Shown here: piece after piece, positions 26,701 through 36,424 of the stretch
How the letters are laid out: every line of letters begins with the position of its first letter
How positions within the stretch are numbered: the stretch's first letter is position 1
Assembly: GCF_010500915.1 (NCBI RefSeq)
Contig: NZ_JAAAWP010000001.1
Coordinates: forward strand, 1-64,000
Direction of reading: 5' to 3'
From: Alteromonas hispanica
GTDB taxonomy: Bacteria; Pseudomonadota; Gammaproteobacteria; Enterobacterales; Alteromonadaceae
DNA length: 64,000 nt
Notes under the pieces: generated by a model
What the model was told of the DNA's origin: nothing
Seen by the model: only the letters and a program-made list of their open reading frames with translations
The model's database searches: none
Translations under genes and position numbers: made by a program

Positions 26701-27881
26701 TGCTTATTGAGTTTTTTTTCACGCTGAGAAAGTATCAAGTAAAAACCACTCTTCGTGAGTTGCTTGATTTGTTGCGCGCATTAGAAAAGCATGTGGTTTA
26801 TGCAGACATAGAGGGCTTTTATAGCCTGTCTCGCACCATAATGGTTAAAGATGAAACTCAATATGATAAGTTTGATCGCGCCTTTGCACATTATTTTGAA
26901 GGTGTTGAATCTATCGATCTGTTCGGAAAGGAAATCCCTGAAGAGTGGTTGCGCAAAGAACTTGAAAAGAACTTAAGCCCAGAGGAGCGCGAGGCGCTGC
27001 GCAAAGCCGGTGGGCTTGATGAGCTTATGGAAACTCTTAAAAAGCGGCTGGAAGAGCAAGAAAAACGTCACCAAGGCGGTAATAAATGGATAGGCACAGG
27101 GGGGACTTCGCCCTTTGGTGCTTATGGAGATAACCCTGAAGGGGTTCGCATTGGTCAAAAAGGAAATAGAAAGTTTTCTGCCGCCAAAGTGTGGGATAAG
27201 CGAGAGTTTAGAAATCTCTCTTCCGATGTGGAGTTAGGCACCCGCAACATAAAAGTTGCATTGCGGAAATTGAGAAAGTTTGCTCGAACTGGCGCCAGTG
27301 AAGAGCTTGACGTGAGAACTACCATAGGCGAGACCGCTAAAAAAGGTGGCATGCTAGATATTCACATGGCGCCAGAGCGTCACAACGCGGTAAAGGTGCT
27401 GATGTTTTTTGATGTGGGGGGCTCAATGGACCCACACGTTAAAACTACGCAGGAGCTTTTTTCCGCCGTACAGTCAGAGTTTAAGTATTTAGAGTATTTT
27501 TACTTTCACAATTGTGTATACGAGGAAGTATGGAAAGACAACCTTAGACGCAATAAGGAGCGCATTCCCATTTGGGATATCATTCATCGCTACGGCAAAG
27601 ATTACAAAGTTATCTTTGTTGGCGACGCCACCATGGGGCCCTATGAAATTACCTATCCGGGTGGAAGCGTAGAGCACTGGAATGAAGAGGCGGGCAGTGT
27701 ATGGATGCAGCGGCTGCTTAATCACTTTAGTAACGCGGTGTGGCTGAACCCACAGGCCGAAAACTATTGGCCATACTATTCTTCCATTAAAATAATGAGA
27801 GAGATTATGGAAGATAAAATGTATGCGCTAACGCTCGAAGGACTAACAGACGCTATAAAAGGATTAAGCCGTTCTCGCTAG
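26700..27881 (+). CDS. VWA domain protein (CoxE-like), partner of the MoxR ATPase
   Basis: The 393-residue protein starts with a helical region (1-110, LIEFFFTLRKYQVKTTLREL), followed by a charged linker and a C-terminal VWA domain from about 230. The metal-ion-dependent adhesion site reads FFDVGGSMDPH, a DxGxS variant of DxSxS that is usual in this subfamily, with a later Asp in VGDATMGPYE. It is predicted to be soluble. It is coupled to the MoxR gene by a TAATG overlap and is expected to recruit the ATPase to a client. No client gene follows; the downstream gene is on the opposite strand. Confidence 0.9.
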   Translation: MLIEFFFTLRKYQVKTTLRELLDLLRALEKHVVYADIEGFYSLSRTIMVKDETQYDKFDRAFAHYFEGVESIDLFGKEIPEEWLRKELEKNLSPEEREALRKAGGLDELMETLKKRLEEQEKRHQGGNKWIGTGGTSPFGAYGDNPEGVRIGQKGNRKFSAAKVWDKREFRNLSSDVELGTRNIKVALRKLRKFARTGASEELDVRTTIGETAKKGGMLDIHMAPERHNAVKVLMFFDVGGSMDPHVKTTQELFSAVQSEFKYLEYFYFHNCVYEEVWKDNLRRNKERIPIWDIIHRYGKDYKVIFVGDATMGPYEITYPGGSVEHWNEEAGSVWMQRLLNHFSNAVWLNPQAENYWPYYSSIKIMREIMEDKMYALTLEGLTDAIKGLSRSR

Positions 27882-27889
27882 CTAAGAAA

Positions 27890-27919
27890 TAAACAAAACG
27901 CCCTCGATAAAAAGAGGGC
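27890..27919 (-). terminator. Terminator of the reverse-strand MATE gene
   Basis: GCCCTC/GAGGGC (27900-27905 with 27914-27919) forms a 6-bp stem. On the reverse strand it is followed by GTTTTGTTT, a fair U tract. It lies between the convergent VWA and MATE genes and may also stop forward transcripts weakly. Confidence 0.75.
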
Positions 27920-27935
27920 TAGCTTGTAAGTACAA

Positions 27936-29300
27936 TTACGCTTTTAACACGGCGGTTTTTCGTTGAATATAAAGTAGTCTTGCACCAAGTAGCACAGCTG
28001 CTGCACTTAGCCCCACAATAAATCCAATCCAAAAGCCGGCAGCTGCCATCGGCTCAGCGGTAAGCCACGATGTTCTTCCCAAAACAACGCCTGTGGGCAA
28101 GCCAATAAGCCAATATGATACAAACGTGATTAGGAACATGGCGGTAGTGTCTTTATAACCTCTAAGCGCATTGGCAGATATAACCTGCACTGCATCAGAT
28201 AGCTGAAAAAGTGCTGCATAGATAAGTAGCGCATTGGCAAGGGCGTAAACCTCGCTGTCGTTTGTATACAGCCCGATAATAAACCCCTTAGCCACTAGGG
28301 TAAAAGTAGCAGTGCATGCAGAGGTAACAAAGCCAATTAAAATAGCACTTCGCGCAGCTATTTTTGCTTGGCGTATATTGTTTTGCCCGATGCGATAGCC
28401 AATACGAATAGCCACTGCCATACCAATGCTCATAGGAAACATAAACATTAGGGCTGAAAAGTTCAGTGCCACTTGATGAGCTGCAACCACATTTGCACCA
28501 AAGGGAGCGATAAGCAGCGCTACTGCAGAAAACAGTGTCACTTCAAACAATATGGTCATCGCGATGGGAAGTCCCATAGCGAAGGTTCTACCAATGACTT
28601 TTAAGTCTGGGCGATACCAATAAGTAAACAGAGCGTATTTTGCTAGCGCCGGTGCAAACTTTACGTAAATGATAGTGGCTACGAGCATGGTATAAATCAC
28701 AAGGGCAGTAGCAACACCGCACCCTGCGCCCCCCATGGCGGGAAGGGGACCCACCCCATAAATAAACAGGTAGTTACCGACCACATTTGCCATCAAACCA
28801 ATGACTGTAATGATCATCGTAGGTTTAGTTTTCCCCAACCCCTCGCAATAGTTTCTCAACCACTGATATATGGCAAAGCCTGGCATTGCGATAAATACAT
28901 AGATAACGTAGTCGACGGTGATCGTGTGTAATTCAGGTGCCATCGGAAACAACGAGACTATGGCCTCAGTAAAGGGCACAAGTGCGGCAATAAGCAAACC
29001 AACGAACAGTACTAAGTAGCCTGCTTGCTGACTTGCATTGGCTATGCCTGAGATATTTTTGTTGCCATGAAGCCGAGAAATTATAGGGGGTAGAGCAAGG
29101 GCGATACCCTGTATAAAACACAGAAGAGGAATGGTAATACTAAAGCCTAGCGCTACCGCGGCCATGTCGGTTGCACTGTATCGCCCTGCCATAATTGTGT
29201 CGCTTACACCCATTAACATTTGGGTTATTTGCGCAATAAGCAGCGGCCACGCGAGTTTTAATACATCTCTGGCTTCAATAAAAAAGCGTTGTTTTATCAC
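27936..29300 (-). CDS. NorM-like MATE multidrug efflux protein
   Basis: This 454-residue inner-membrane protein has about 12 helices. It opens with LKLAWPLLIAQITQMLMGVSDTIMAG, the NorM-type motif, and the second half has GLPIAMTILFEVTLFSAVAL and QVALNFSALMFMFPMSIGMA. It probably exports cationic drugs or metabolites using Na+ or H+. The start codon is GTG; no upstream ATG fits the family start. It belongs to the NorM branch, unlike the MATE protein at 16316. It stands 143 bases downstream of moeA on the same strand and has its own terminator. Confidence 0.92.
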   Translation of the reverse strand: MIKQRFFIEARDVLKLAWPLLIAQITQMLMGVSDTIMAGRYSATDMAAVALGFSITIPLLCFIQGIALALPPIISRLHGNKNISGIANASQQAGYLVLFVGLLIAALVPFTEAIVSLFPMAPELHTITVDYVIYVFIAMPGFAIYQWLRNYCEGLGKTKPTMIITVIGLMANVVGNYLFIYGVGPLPAMGGAGCGVATALVIYTMLVATIIYVKFAPALAKYALFTYWYRPDLKVIGRTFAMGLPIAMTILFEVTLFSAVALLIAPFGANVVAAHQVALNFSALMFMFPMSIGMAVAIRIGYRIGQNNIRQAKIAARSAILIGFVTSACTATFTLVAKGFIIGLYTNDSEVYALANALLIYAALFQLSDAVQVISANALRGYKDTTAMFLITFVSYWLIGLPTGVVLGRTSWLTAEPMAAAGFWIGFIVGLSAAAVLLGARLLYIQRKTAVLKA

Positions 29301-29443
29301 AGGTATAGTTTCTCTTATTTGTTTTATGAAAGCTCAACATGGCAAACGTATGGTCAACGAAATTATCATAACGCAGCGCTGTGGCGCTTGGTCTCTGGCC
29401 ATCAGTGTCTGACTCAGCCATTTCAAAAATAGCGCCACATGCT

Positions 29444-30697
29444 CTATGTAAAAGGAATAACGGGAATAGCGTCACCTTTGTTCAGCTCAGCGAGTTCTTC
29501 ATGCACTACCATAAAACAATTCGCTGAGGTGATAGAGGTCATCACTCCCGAGCTTTGGTTTTTTAACGGTGTAACAACAAGGTTGCCTTGTGTATCAGTG
29601 CTCATTAGCGCACGCTGGAAATCACGGCGGCCTGGACGACGCTTGATGTCTTTCGTCAATGTGGCTGTAACAGTGAATAGACCTAGGTCATCTTGTCGGC
29701 CCTGCATTTTGCGAATTATAGGCAATACCAGTAGTTTGGCGGTGACGAATGAAGAAACCGGATTGCCTGGAAGCCCGCAAAATACAGTGTCATCAAGTTT
29801 ACCTAGCGCAAAAGGTTTACCGGGTTTAACTGCGATCTTCCAAAAATCGATGCTGCCCATTGAATCAATGACGTCTTTAACATAGTCGGCATCACCAACA
29901 GACACGCCACCACTACTTATCATGATATCAACGGTGTTAGACGCTTGATGAAATAAGTCTGACAGCGAGGCTTTATCGTCTTTCACTATGCCAAAATCGA
30001 TAATCTCGACATTTTCGTCCTCGACAATGGCACTGATACCCGCACGGTTCGATTCAAAAATTTGCGTGTCGCTGCATGCTTCACCGGGTGCTGCTAATTC
30101 ATTGCCCGTGGCCACAATGCCAGCGCGAAGCTTTCTGTAAACAGGTAGCGTGTTTAATCCTTGAGACGACAATAGCATTAGGTGCTCAGCCCTAAGTAAC
30201 GTTCCTTTTCTGATAAGTACCTCTCCGCTGGCAATATCATTGGCTTTCACACGAATATTTTCACCAGCAGTAGGGAGGGTATGGACAGTCACTGTATTTG
30301 TATCGCTAGAGCTAGTATTTTCTAACATCACCACGGCGTTTGCACCCTGAGGAATAGGTGCACCTGTCATGATTTTATAAGCATGTTCTGAATGAAGAGG
30401 TGTCGTGGCTCTGTCACCCGCGGTAATAACACCCTGCACGGTGAAAGTTTTACCGGAAGAATCCGTTGCTTTGGTATTGTCATTAGCTAAGGAGCTGGAT
30501 TCGGCAGTGACATGAATAGCATAGCCGTCCATAGACGAGTTATCCCATGGTGGCACGTTTGTCGAGGCAATAATATCTTCAACAACCACTCTGCGGTGAG
30601 CTTTTGCTAAGCTGACATATTCAACGTCGCTCACTGCGTGAGCTGTTGCTCGCGCTTTTATCAGTGCGTCTTCCAAAGAAAGCCAGCTTGTCGACAT
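29444..30697 (-). CDS. moeA: Molybdopterin molybdenumtransferase
   Basis: MoeA inserts molybdenum into adenylylated molybdopterin. The protein has 417 residues (E. coli 411) with the usual four-domain layout. Characteristic stretches are PPWDNSSMDGYAIH, the MoaB/Mog-like domain ISSGGVSVGDADYVKD and FGLPGNPVSSFVTA-like motifs around residue 300, and a C-terminal beta domain. It is encoded away from other molybdenum cofactor genes; none is in the window. It may share a transcript with the downstream norM-like gene, although a 143-base gap intervenes. Confidence 0.95.
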   Translation of the reverse strand: MSTSWLSLEDALIKARATAHAVSDVEYVSLAKAHRRVVVEDIIASTNVPPWDNSSMDGYAIHVTAESSSLANDNTKATDSSGKTFTVQGVITAGDRATTPLHSEHAYKIMTGAPIPQGANAVVMLENTSSSDTNTVTVHTLPTAGENIRVKANDIASGEVLIRKGTLLRAEHLMLLSSQGLNTLPVYRKLRAGIVATGNELAAPGEACSDTQIFESNRAGISAIVEDENVEIIDFGIVKDDKASLSDLFHQASNTVDIMISSGGVSVGDADYVKDVIDSMGSIDFWKIAVKPGKPFALGKLDDTVFCGLPGNPVSSFVTAKLLVLPIIRKMQGRQDDLGLFTVTATLTKDIKRRPGRRDFQRALMSTDTQGNLVVTPLKNQSSGVMTSITSANCFMVVHEELAELNKGDAIPVIPFT

Positions 30698-30884
30698 ACC
30701 CGTAACTCCCTGAATTATTTAACAGGCGGATAGTACAGAAAAAAGTATATTTTACCAAAGGGTAATGTCTCTATTACCGCGTGTTGATCTTTGTTGTACG
30801 AATTATGTTCTAAGCGATGAAGTTTTAAATTCTGAGGCATTTTAATTGTGAAACGGTGTTGCAGGCTCAACTAATCTAATGCAT

Positions 30885-31568
30885 TTAAGCCACAATGGAT
30901 GCTATTTCTTTAAACTTGCTAAACACCCAGTCTGGTTGGTAAGTACTGATATCCTCTCCATAATTGTAGCCATAGGTTAGGCCTACACTGCGCATATTTG
31001 CAGCCTTTGAAGCTAAAATATCGTTTTTCGAATCTCCCACCATAACGCATTCGCTCGCGTCAGTGTTTAGTGTTTTACACACATGGTTGAGAGGCAAAGG
31101 GGAGGGCTTTTTTTCTTTTAGTGAATCGCCACCAATAAACAGCGTAAAAAAGCTGTCTATGCTGAGTGCCTCAACAATAGGTGCAATAAACCTTTTGGGT
31201 TTGTTGGTAACCAAAGCAAGAGTAAACCCCCGAGCGGCCAGGCTTTTTAACGTGTCGTAAACTCCTGGGTATAAACTAGACTCTTTACAAACGTTGCGGT
31301 CGTAGTGATATAAAAAGCGCTGAAAAGTGTGTTCTATTAGCTCTTCGCTATTTAGTTGGTCTGGGGTGTCAGCATTGTTTACCCCGTTTGCTAATCCTCG
31401 CTCTACAAGTACTTTTGCACCATTTCCTACCCAGTTTCTAATAACGCAATTGCTGTGCGTAGGCATACCTACATCGTCAAGCGCAGCATTAAGTGCAATG
31501 GCTAAATCGGGCACAGAATCGACTAAGGTACCGTCTAAATCAAAGATAAAAGTGGATATAGGTTGCAT
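30885..31568 (-). CDS. gph: Phosphoglycolate phosphatase (HAD)
   Basis: The 227-residue soluble enzyme hydrolyses 2-phosphoglycolate, produced during DNA repair. HAD motif I is FIFDLDGTLVDS (residues 8-19), motif II is VTNKP, and motifs III/IV are KKPSPLPLNH and MVGDSKNDILASKAA. The small alpha-helical cap and length fit Gph (E. coli 252), but related beta-phosphoglucomutase-like enzymes cannot be fully excluded. It lies 87 bases after the glucosylglycerate operon coding end, separated by a terminator. It carries its own ATG. Confidence 0.87.
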   Translation of the reverse strand: MQPISTFIFDLDGTLVDSVPDLAIALNAALDDVGMPTHSNCVIRNWVGNGAKVLVERGLANGVNNADTPDQLNSEELIEHTFQRFLYHYDRNVCKESSLYPGVYDTLKSLAARGFTLALVTNKPKRFIAPIVEALSIDSFFTLFIGGDSLKEKKPSPLPLNHVCKTLNTDASECVMVGDSKNDILASKAANMRSVGLTYGYNYGEDISTYQPDWVFSKFKEIASIVA

Positions 31569-31599
31569 AGATTATAAAACCGAGAATGTTGAAAGGAGA

Positions 31600-31636
31600 T
31601 GAAAAGGCGCGTGAATATACTCTTCTCACGCGCCTT
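31600..31636 (-). terminator. Terminator of the glucosylglycerate operon
   Basis: AAGGCGCGTGA (31604-31614) and TCACGCGCCTT (31626-31636) form a perfect 11-bp stem with an 11-base loop. On the reverse strand the stem is followed by TTTTC, a short U tract. It lies 20 bases beyond the phosphorylase stop. Confidence 0.85.
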
Positions 31637-31655
31637 CAAACATTATAAGCAGAAC

Positions 31656-33410
31656 CTATTCAAAGTCTTGGTTACTTATCCATAAGGTCTGATAGGGTTT
31701 TAACTGAATAAAGCCGCTAGAAAGACAAATTTCATCCCGAGTGACTAAATCTATCCAATTGTCGGTGCCTATTAAATTAATGTCTGACAATAGTATCGTT
31801 CTTTCTTCATCGCAAATGTTGCTTACACAAAAGACGCTTTGCTTTCTATCGAGGCTTTGACGCCAGTAGCCAAATATCTCGTTACCGAGTTGTAGCGTGA
31901 ATTGAGTAGCATTAGGATGAAAAGCAGGCTGCGCTTTTCTGATCCGTATCAGCTGCGACAAACGCGTGAGCACTTTATGATGCTGTGAGTGGGGTGAGTC
32001 TAGTAACACCTCTAACTCATCGATATCCCAGCGGCGTCGGTTTATACTTCGGTTTTGGCCGGTATTCGCGACTTTTTCATAGTCGTTAGATGTGCCAAGC
32101 AGACTGTGAATATAAAGCCCCGGAATACCTTCCATTCCCAACATAATTGCATGGGCGCAAATAAAGCGGTCTACCTGATATTTATCAGGCCCTTTGGTTG
32201 TGCCCTGTAAGGCATCGAACAAGGTGATATTTATCTCATAGGGCTTTTGCTTTCCGTGTTCGGATGCACGCCAAGAAATTTTACCGCCAAAGTTTTGCAT
32301 GGTGTGCACTAGCTCAGATATTTCCTCATCGTCGAGCAGTCCTTCGGCTGGGCGTAAGCCAATACCATCATGAGAAGCAATGAAATTAAAATATGCCGTG
32401 CCGTTTTGCGCTGGTGGCATACTCATCATCCAGCTTTTCAAGTAGGTACAGTCTCCGGTAACTAAAGTATTTACAAGTAAAGGAGGCAGTGAGAAGTTGT
32501 AAATCGCATGGGCCTCGTTTGCATTACCGAAATAGGTTAAATTCTCTCTGTTTGGAATGTTGGTTTCAGTAATTATGATAATTGAGGGATCGACATGTTC
32601 AATCAGTGTACGTAATAAGCGCACAACCTCATGGGTTTGCGACAAATTAATACAATTAGAGCCAACAATCTTCCAGAGAAATGCCACGGCATCCAGGCGG
32701 AAAAGCTTAGTTCCTTTATCGATATAAAGTTTAATAATATCGACAAAAGCAAGCAGCACTTTGGGGTTCCTAAAGTCAAAGTCGACTTGGTCGTGACTAA
32801 AGGTACACCATACATGTTTTACACCGTCGGCGGTTTCTGTTTCTCTCAGTAGCGGCGACACACGAGGTCGCGTAACCATAGAGAGATCGTCGCTTGGATC
32901 AGCGGTAAAGAAAAAGTCGGACCCAGGACCTTCGCTCTTGATGAAGTTATCAAACCATATGCTTCTTGCGGAACAATGGTTAATCACCAAGTCTGTCATT
33001 AGCCCATAGTCTTTTGCTATTGCCTCTATATCATCCCACGATCCCAAAGACTCATTCACGGTGGAATAGTCGATTACCGAAAAACCGTCATCGGAACTGT
33101 AGGGAAAAAACGGCAGAATATGCACATTATTAACGGTATTTTTGCAGTATTGATGCAAAAAGTTGTTTAGCGTTACCAAGGGACGTTCATTCTCTCGAAT
33201 AACGCTGTCTCCGTAGGTAATCATAATAATGTCCTGCTCATCCCAATAGTTGTAATGTGATTTTGGGGAAGCAATATCTTCACTCGACGCAATGCCAATT
33301 GCAGCTAATAGCTGTGTTGCTAGGGTGTCATAAGACACATCTAGCGACACATCGGCGTAAATCGTTTCTAAATGGTGCTTTACTTTGTCATGGAGAGGGT
33401 CCCATGCCAT
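31656..33410 (-). CDS. GH13_18 phosphorylase, probable glucosylglycerate phosphorylase
   Basis: The 584-residue glycoside hydrolase family 13 protein is of the sucrose-phosphorylase type. The nucleophile Asp is in [11 protein letters not shown] (about 240), the acid/base Glu in IITETNIP (about 282) and the transition-state His-Asp in [11 protein letters not shown] (about 347). GH13_18 enzymes reversibly phosphorolyse sucrose, glucosylglycerol or glucosylglycerate. Its place behind gpgS, a phosphoglycerate phosphatase and glycerate kinase points to glucosylglycerate, giving glucose 1-phosphate and D-glycerate. The frame opens at 33455, but the internal ATG at 33410 has GGAG seven bases upstream and starts one base after the gpgS stop. 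Confidence 0.85.
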   Translation of the reverse strand: MAWDPLHDKVKHHLETIYADVSLDVSYDTLATQLLAAIGIASSEDIASPKSHYNYWDEQDIIMITYGDSVIRENERPLVTLNNFLHQYCKNTVNNVHILPFFPYSSDDGFSVIDYSTVNESLGSWDDIEAIAKDYGLMTDLVINHCSARSIWFDNFIKSEGPGSDFFFTADPSDDLSMVTRPRVSPLLRETETADGVKHVWCTFSHDQVDFDFRNPKVLLAFVDIIKLYIDKGTKLFRLDAVAFLWKIVGSNCINLSQTHEVVRLLRTLIEHVDPSIIIITETNIPNRENLTYFGNANEAHAIYNFSLPPLLVNTLVTGDCTYLKSWMMSMPPAQNGTAYFNFIASHDGIGLRPAEGLLDDEEISELVHTMQNFGGKISWRASEHGKQKPYEINITLFDALQGTTKGPDKYQVDRFICAHAIMLGMEGIPGLYIHSLLGTSNDYEKVANTGQNRSINRRRWDIDELEVLLDSPHSQHHKVLTRLSQLIRIRKAQPAFHPNATQFTLQLGNEIFGYWRQSLDRKQSVFCVSNICDEERTILLSDINLIGTDNWIDLVTRDEICLSSGFIQLKPYQTLWISNQDFE

Positions 33411-33411
33411 A

Positions 33412-34638
33412 TTATTTCTCCATATATTCAGCAGTATCGGCTTCAACGGCTTCAAGCAAGCGCTCTAGAATATCAGGCACTGCACTGGTAACGCGGTTCC
33501 AGCTTGGTATAAAAGGGGTTTCCATTGGGTTTTCCAAGAAATTCTGACCCGCTTTCATAATGTTACTTGCAAACATCTCTACGGCTTTTTCTTCGTTATG
33601 AATATCGAGGTTTAATCCGTTCATAACTGCGTCGTTGTGATACGTTTCGATAAAGTCTAACGCGATCCTGAAGTAGGTGGCTTTTATCGAACGGAACATT
33701 TCATTACTAAACGTGTAGCCTTGAGTTGCTAGTTTTCTGAATATGGCTTTTGTAATGTCGATAGACATCTTAGAAAGACCACCTTCGTCGTTGTTGAGGG
33801 ATAGGTCTTGGTGTTTGTGATCGTAAATATCGCAAATATCGGCCTGACACAGTCTGTTATGTGAATAATTTCGGTGCATCTCCGACAATACGCCTATCTC
33901 TAGTCCCCAGTCACTTGGGATACGGATATCGTTTAGCACATCACGTCTAAAAGAAAACTCTCCGGCCAGTGGATAACGGAAACTGTCCATAAATTCTAAG
34001 TATTCATTATCACCCATGATACGTTTAAGTGCTCTTAGCAACGGAGTAACTAATAGACGAGAAACGCGGCCATTTATTTTGCCGTTGGCCACACGAGCGT
34101 AATATCCCTTACAGAACTCGTAGTTGAAGTTTGGGTTAGCAACCGGATAGATGAGTTTAGCAAGTAGGTCTTTTTCATAGGTTACGATGTCACAATCGTG
34201 AAGCGCAACCGATTCTGCGCGGTTCGATGCAAGGATATACCCCATGCAATACCACACATTTCTGCCTTTACCCATTTCTTTAGGGGCAAGGCCCTGAGCT
34301 TGAAGTTCTTCGTCGATTGCGCGTAAACGAGGTCCATCATTCCATAGCACGCGGTGGTGTTGCGGTAACTTGCTAAAAAACGAAAGAGCATGCTTGTACT
34401 GATCTTCGTTAGCGCGGTCGAGTCCGATAACAATTTCAGAAAGATAGGGCACGTTTGTGAGTTCTTCAACAATATGGGGTAGGGCTTCACCTTCCAACTC
34501 AGAAAATAGTGACGGCAATATCAGCGCCATTGGACGTTTTTTCGAAAACTGCAGCAGTTCCGCTTCAATTTCCTCGGTGGGTCTACGAGCTAAGTTGTGT
34601 AATGTGGTTATAACACCGTTTTGATAAAAATCAGCCAT
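33412..34638 (-). CDS. gpgS: Glucosyl-3-phosphoglycerate synthase
   Basis: The 408-residue GT81-type glycosyltransferase transfers glucose from an NDP-glucose to 3-phosphoglycerate. Seen: [20 protein letters not shown] and [10 protein letters not shown] near the N-terminus, [14 protein letters not shown], the metal-binding HDCDIVTY (DxD-like), and the acceptor region [15 protein letters not shown]. The length and motifs match bacterial GpgS. AGGAGG precedes the ATG. It lies third in the four-gene operon, 12 bases after the phosphatase stop. A mannosyl donor is possible in the wider family, but GpgS-type features make glucose more likely. Confidence 0.9.
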   Translation of the reverse strand: MADFYQNGVITTLHNLARRPTEEIEAELLQFSKKRPMALILPSLFSELEGEALPHIVEELTNVPYLSEIVIGLDRANEDQYKHALSFFSKLPQHHRVLWNDGPRLRAIDEELQAQGLAPKEMGKGRNVWYCMGYILASNRAESVALHDCDIVTYEKDLLAKLIYPVANPNFNYEFCKGYYARVANGKINGRVSRLLVTPLLRALKRIMGDNEYLEFMDSFRYPLAGEFSFRRDVLNDIRIPSDWGLEIGVLSEMHRNYSHNRLCQADICDIYDHKHQDLSLNNDEGGLSKMSIDITKAIFRKLATQGYTFSNEMFRSIKATYFRIALDFIETYHNDAVMNGLNLDIHNEEKAVEMFASNIMKAGQNFLENPMETPFIPSWNRVTSAVPDILERLLEAVEADTAEYMEK

Positions 34639-34650
34639 GTGTCCTCCTGA

Positions 34651-35460
34651 TCATAAAGATAATAATTGGGTAAGCATTTCAGTCCAGCCTTCTGGACCAT
34701 TTAGGGTGCTGGTATATACCTCTTCTTTTTTTACATCTGGTGGAGGATTTACCGGTGAAAGTATTCTTATTGATATATCTGCAGCTTCTAACATAGCGAT
34801 GTCGTTTTTGCCGTCACCTAAGGCTACGGTCTGAACGGCAACGCCATTTTGTCTTTGGTATTCTTTTGCCAGCCAAGAAAGGGCTTGGCCTTTGTCACAA
34901 TTACCCGATACGTGTATAAAGCGTCCGCCTTCTAGAGGAAACGCGCCTCGTTGGGTAATGGCGTCTAAAAATAACTGTTTGTTGTCATCAGAACCTTCCC
35001 ATAACACGGGCTCGCCAAACTGACGTTTCGCGGCGAGAGAAGCCGACTGCTCATCAAGACCCGTGCAAGCTTGAATGTCTTCTATAGACATTTTCGAAAA
35101 TTGCTTATAGCTACCTTCAAAGTCTCCGCTTATTTTTTCCAGCAGTTTTATCCAATGGTTTTTACTAGATATAAAGGCCTTGCACCAATAACCGTCGACC
35201 CAAACAGTACCACTTGGTTTTTGTTTAAAAAATCCATGAGGGATAAATATAGCCGCGCCGTTCTCAATAATAAAAGGCCCGGTTAAATTTATGTCCTCTC
35301 GCAAGGGCTGTAATTCAGCGAAGGTTTTGCTGGTGGTTGGGATAACAGGTATGTTTTTTTTATCGAGTGCTGCCAAGGCTGGTTTCGCCGCCTCAAAAGA
35401 GTACGTATGATGGTCTAACAACGTGCCATCCATATCGGTGAAAACAAGCGTTTTTGTCAT
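34651..35460 (-). CDS. HAD-IIB phosphatase of the mannosyl/glucosyl-3-phosphoglycerate type
   Basis: The 269-residue protein is similar to mannosyl-3-phosphoglycerate phosphatase (MpgP/YedP). HAD motif I is FTDMDGTLLDH with Asp9 and Asp11, motif II is PTTSKT, and motif IV is LGDGKNDIAMLEAADISIRI. In this operon it should remove the phosphate from glucosyl-3-phosphoglycerate to release glucosylglycerate. This substrate is inferred from the neighbouring gpgS. It starts with TAATG overlapping the glycerate kinase stop. The family is known to accept both mannosyl and glucosyl substrates in some species. Confidence 0.88.
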   Translation of the reverse strand: MTKTLVFTDMDGTLLDHHTYSFEAAKPALAALDKKNIPVIPTTSKTFAELQPLREDINLTGPFIIENGAAIFIPHGFFKQKPSGTVWVDGYWCKAFISSKNHWIKLLEKISGDFEGSYKQFSKMSIEDIQACTGLDEQSASLAAKRQFGEPVLWEGSDDNKQLFLDAITQRGAFPLEGGRFIHVSGNCDKGQALSWLAKEYQRQNGVAVQTVALGDGKNDIAMLEAADISIRILSPVNPPPDVKKEEVYTSTLNGPEGWTEMLTQLLSL

Positions 35461-36329
35461 TACTTCAAGTCCTGTTGTGAAATCGTTCTTTGTTCATCGA
35501 GATAGAAAACGGTATTACACTTATCTGGCAATGTAGCGAGCGCATGCTCTGTTAAACGCTGATAGTGCTGAATAAAACGCGCGACTTCTTCGTCACTCAT
35601 TATGCCGTCAGCCTGGTTTTTTGTGGCTCTAGCAAGCTTGTGCTCTTGTTCTAGACGCCACTGATAAACACAGTCAAAAGATGGTGCTGCTAACATCACA
35701 CTATAATCTATCTTTTCGAAAAGTGTTTGATATTGACCCTGCAATTCACCATTGACAAATGTGCGCCAAGTGCACAACGAGTCTTCGTTTTCTTCTAACG
35801 CATTGACGGGAGTTCTAAGTGCTGATTTGGCTTGCGGTGGTACACCAACACACCAGCCCTCGAGAATTATCACATCGGGCGTTTCGCTAATAAGCGGCCA
35901 GTTGCCAACAGGAAACGGGTTGTCAGATGCTTTATCAAAGCGCGGCAGTCTTGTCGGTTCACCATTTGTTAACTTTGCAAAAGTTTCCAGAGCTAGAGGG
36001 ATATCGTGAGTACCCGGCACGCCTCGAGTTCTCAATAGCGGGTGTACTTTTATAGCAAGCGCATTGCGGCTCGCTTTATCTAGATAAAAGTCATCTATAG
36101 AGAGAGATACCACGCGTAAATCATGTTCAGTTTCTAAAAAAGTCTCTATAAAATTAGTGAGAGTAGATTTTCCAGAGCCTTGGCAGCCATTAATGCCAAG
36201 GATAAATGGTTTTTGTGCACCTTTTTGGTGCTCAATGAGCCTTTCACAGAGTGGGGTGAACCACTTTTGTGCAGTATCTGCATAGCTACTTGGCAAATGA
36301 TGGGCTGTTAAAAAGCCATGTATGTCCAT
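35460..36329 (-). CDS. D-glycerate kinase (P-loop, GLYK-type)
   Basis: The 289-residue P-loop kinase belongs to the plant-type glycerate kinase / YggC-like family. Walker A lies in GINGCQGSGKST (45-56), the following strand has LSIDDFYL, and later RLPRFDKASDNP and VIILEGWCVG are typical for the family. GLYK enzymes make 3-phosphoglycerate from D-glycerate. This is the first gene of the operon, and the product is the acceptor used by GpgS, so it would recycle glycerate freed by the phosphorylase. A 9-bp inverted repeat overlaps its probable ribosome binding site. Confidence 0.87.
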   Translation of the reverse strand: MDIHGFLTAHHLPSSYADTAQKWFTPLCERLIEHQKGAQKPFILGINGCQGSGKSTLTNFIETFLETEHDLRVVSLSIDDFYLDKASRNALAIKVHPLLRTRGVPGTHDIPLALETFAKLTNGEPTRLPRFDKASDNPFPVGNWPLISETPDVIILEGWCVGVPPQAKSALRTPVNALEENEDSLCTWRTFVNGELQGQYQTLFEKIDYSVMLAAPSFDCVYQWRLEQEHKLARATKNQADGIMSDEEVARFIQHYQRLTEHALATLPDKCNTVFYLDEQRTISQQDLK

Positions 36330-36335
36330 GTTATT

Positions 36336-36378
36336 ACCCTAATCGATACAGAATTCGCACTCCATAGCTGATTAGGGT
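36336..36378 (-). promoter_or_regulatory. Inverted repeat masking the ribosome binding site of the glycerate kinase gene
   Basis: On the reverse strand ACCCTAATC (36378-36370), a 25-base loop and GATTAGGGT (36344-36336) form a perfect 9-bp hairpin ending six bases before the ATG at 36329. Its 3' arm contains AGGG, at the right distance to be the Shine-Dalgarno site, so folding would hide it. It could alternatively be a DNA operator. No terminator-like U tract follows. Confidence 0.5.
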
Positions 36379-36424
36379 TACAACATCTGTGCCAACAAAG
36401 CGGGTAACAAGAATAGGCAGTAAA

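Noticed and set aside
33411..33455. Longer N-terminus for the GH13_18 phosphorylase
   Set aside because: It would overlap gpgS by 44 bases, while the internal ATG at 33410 has a strong GGAG and sits one base after the gpgS stop.
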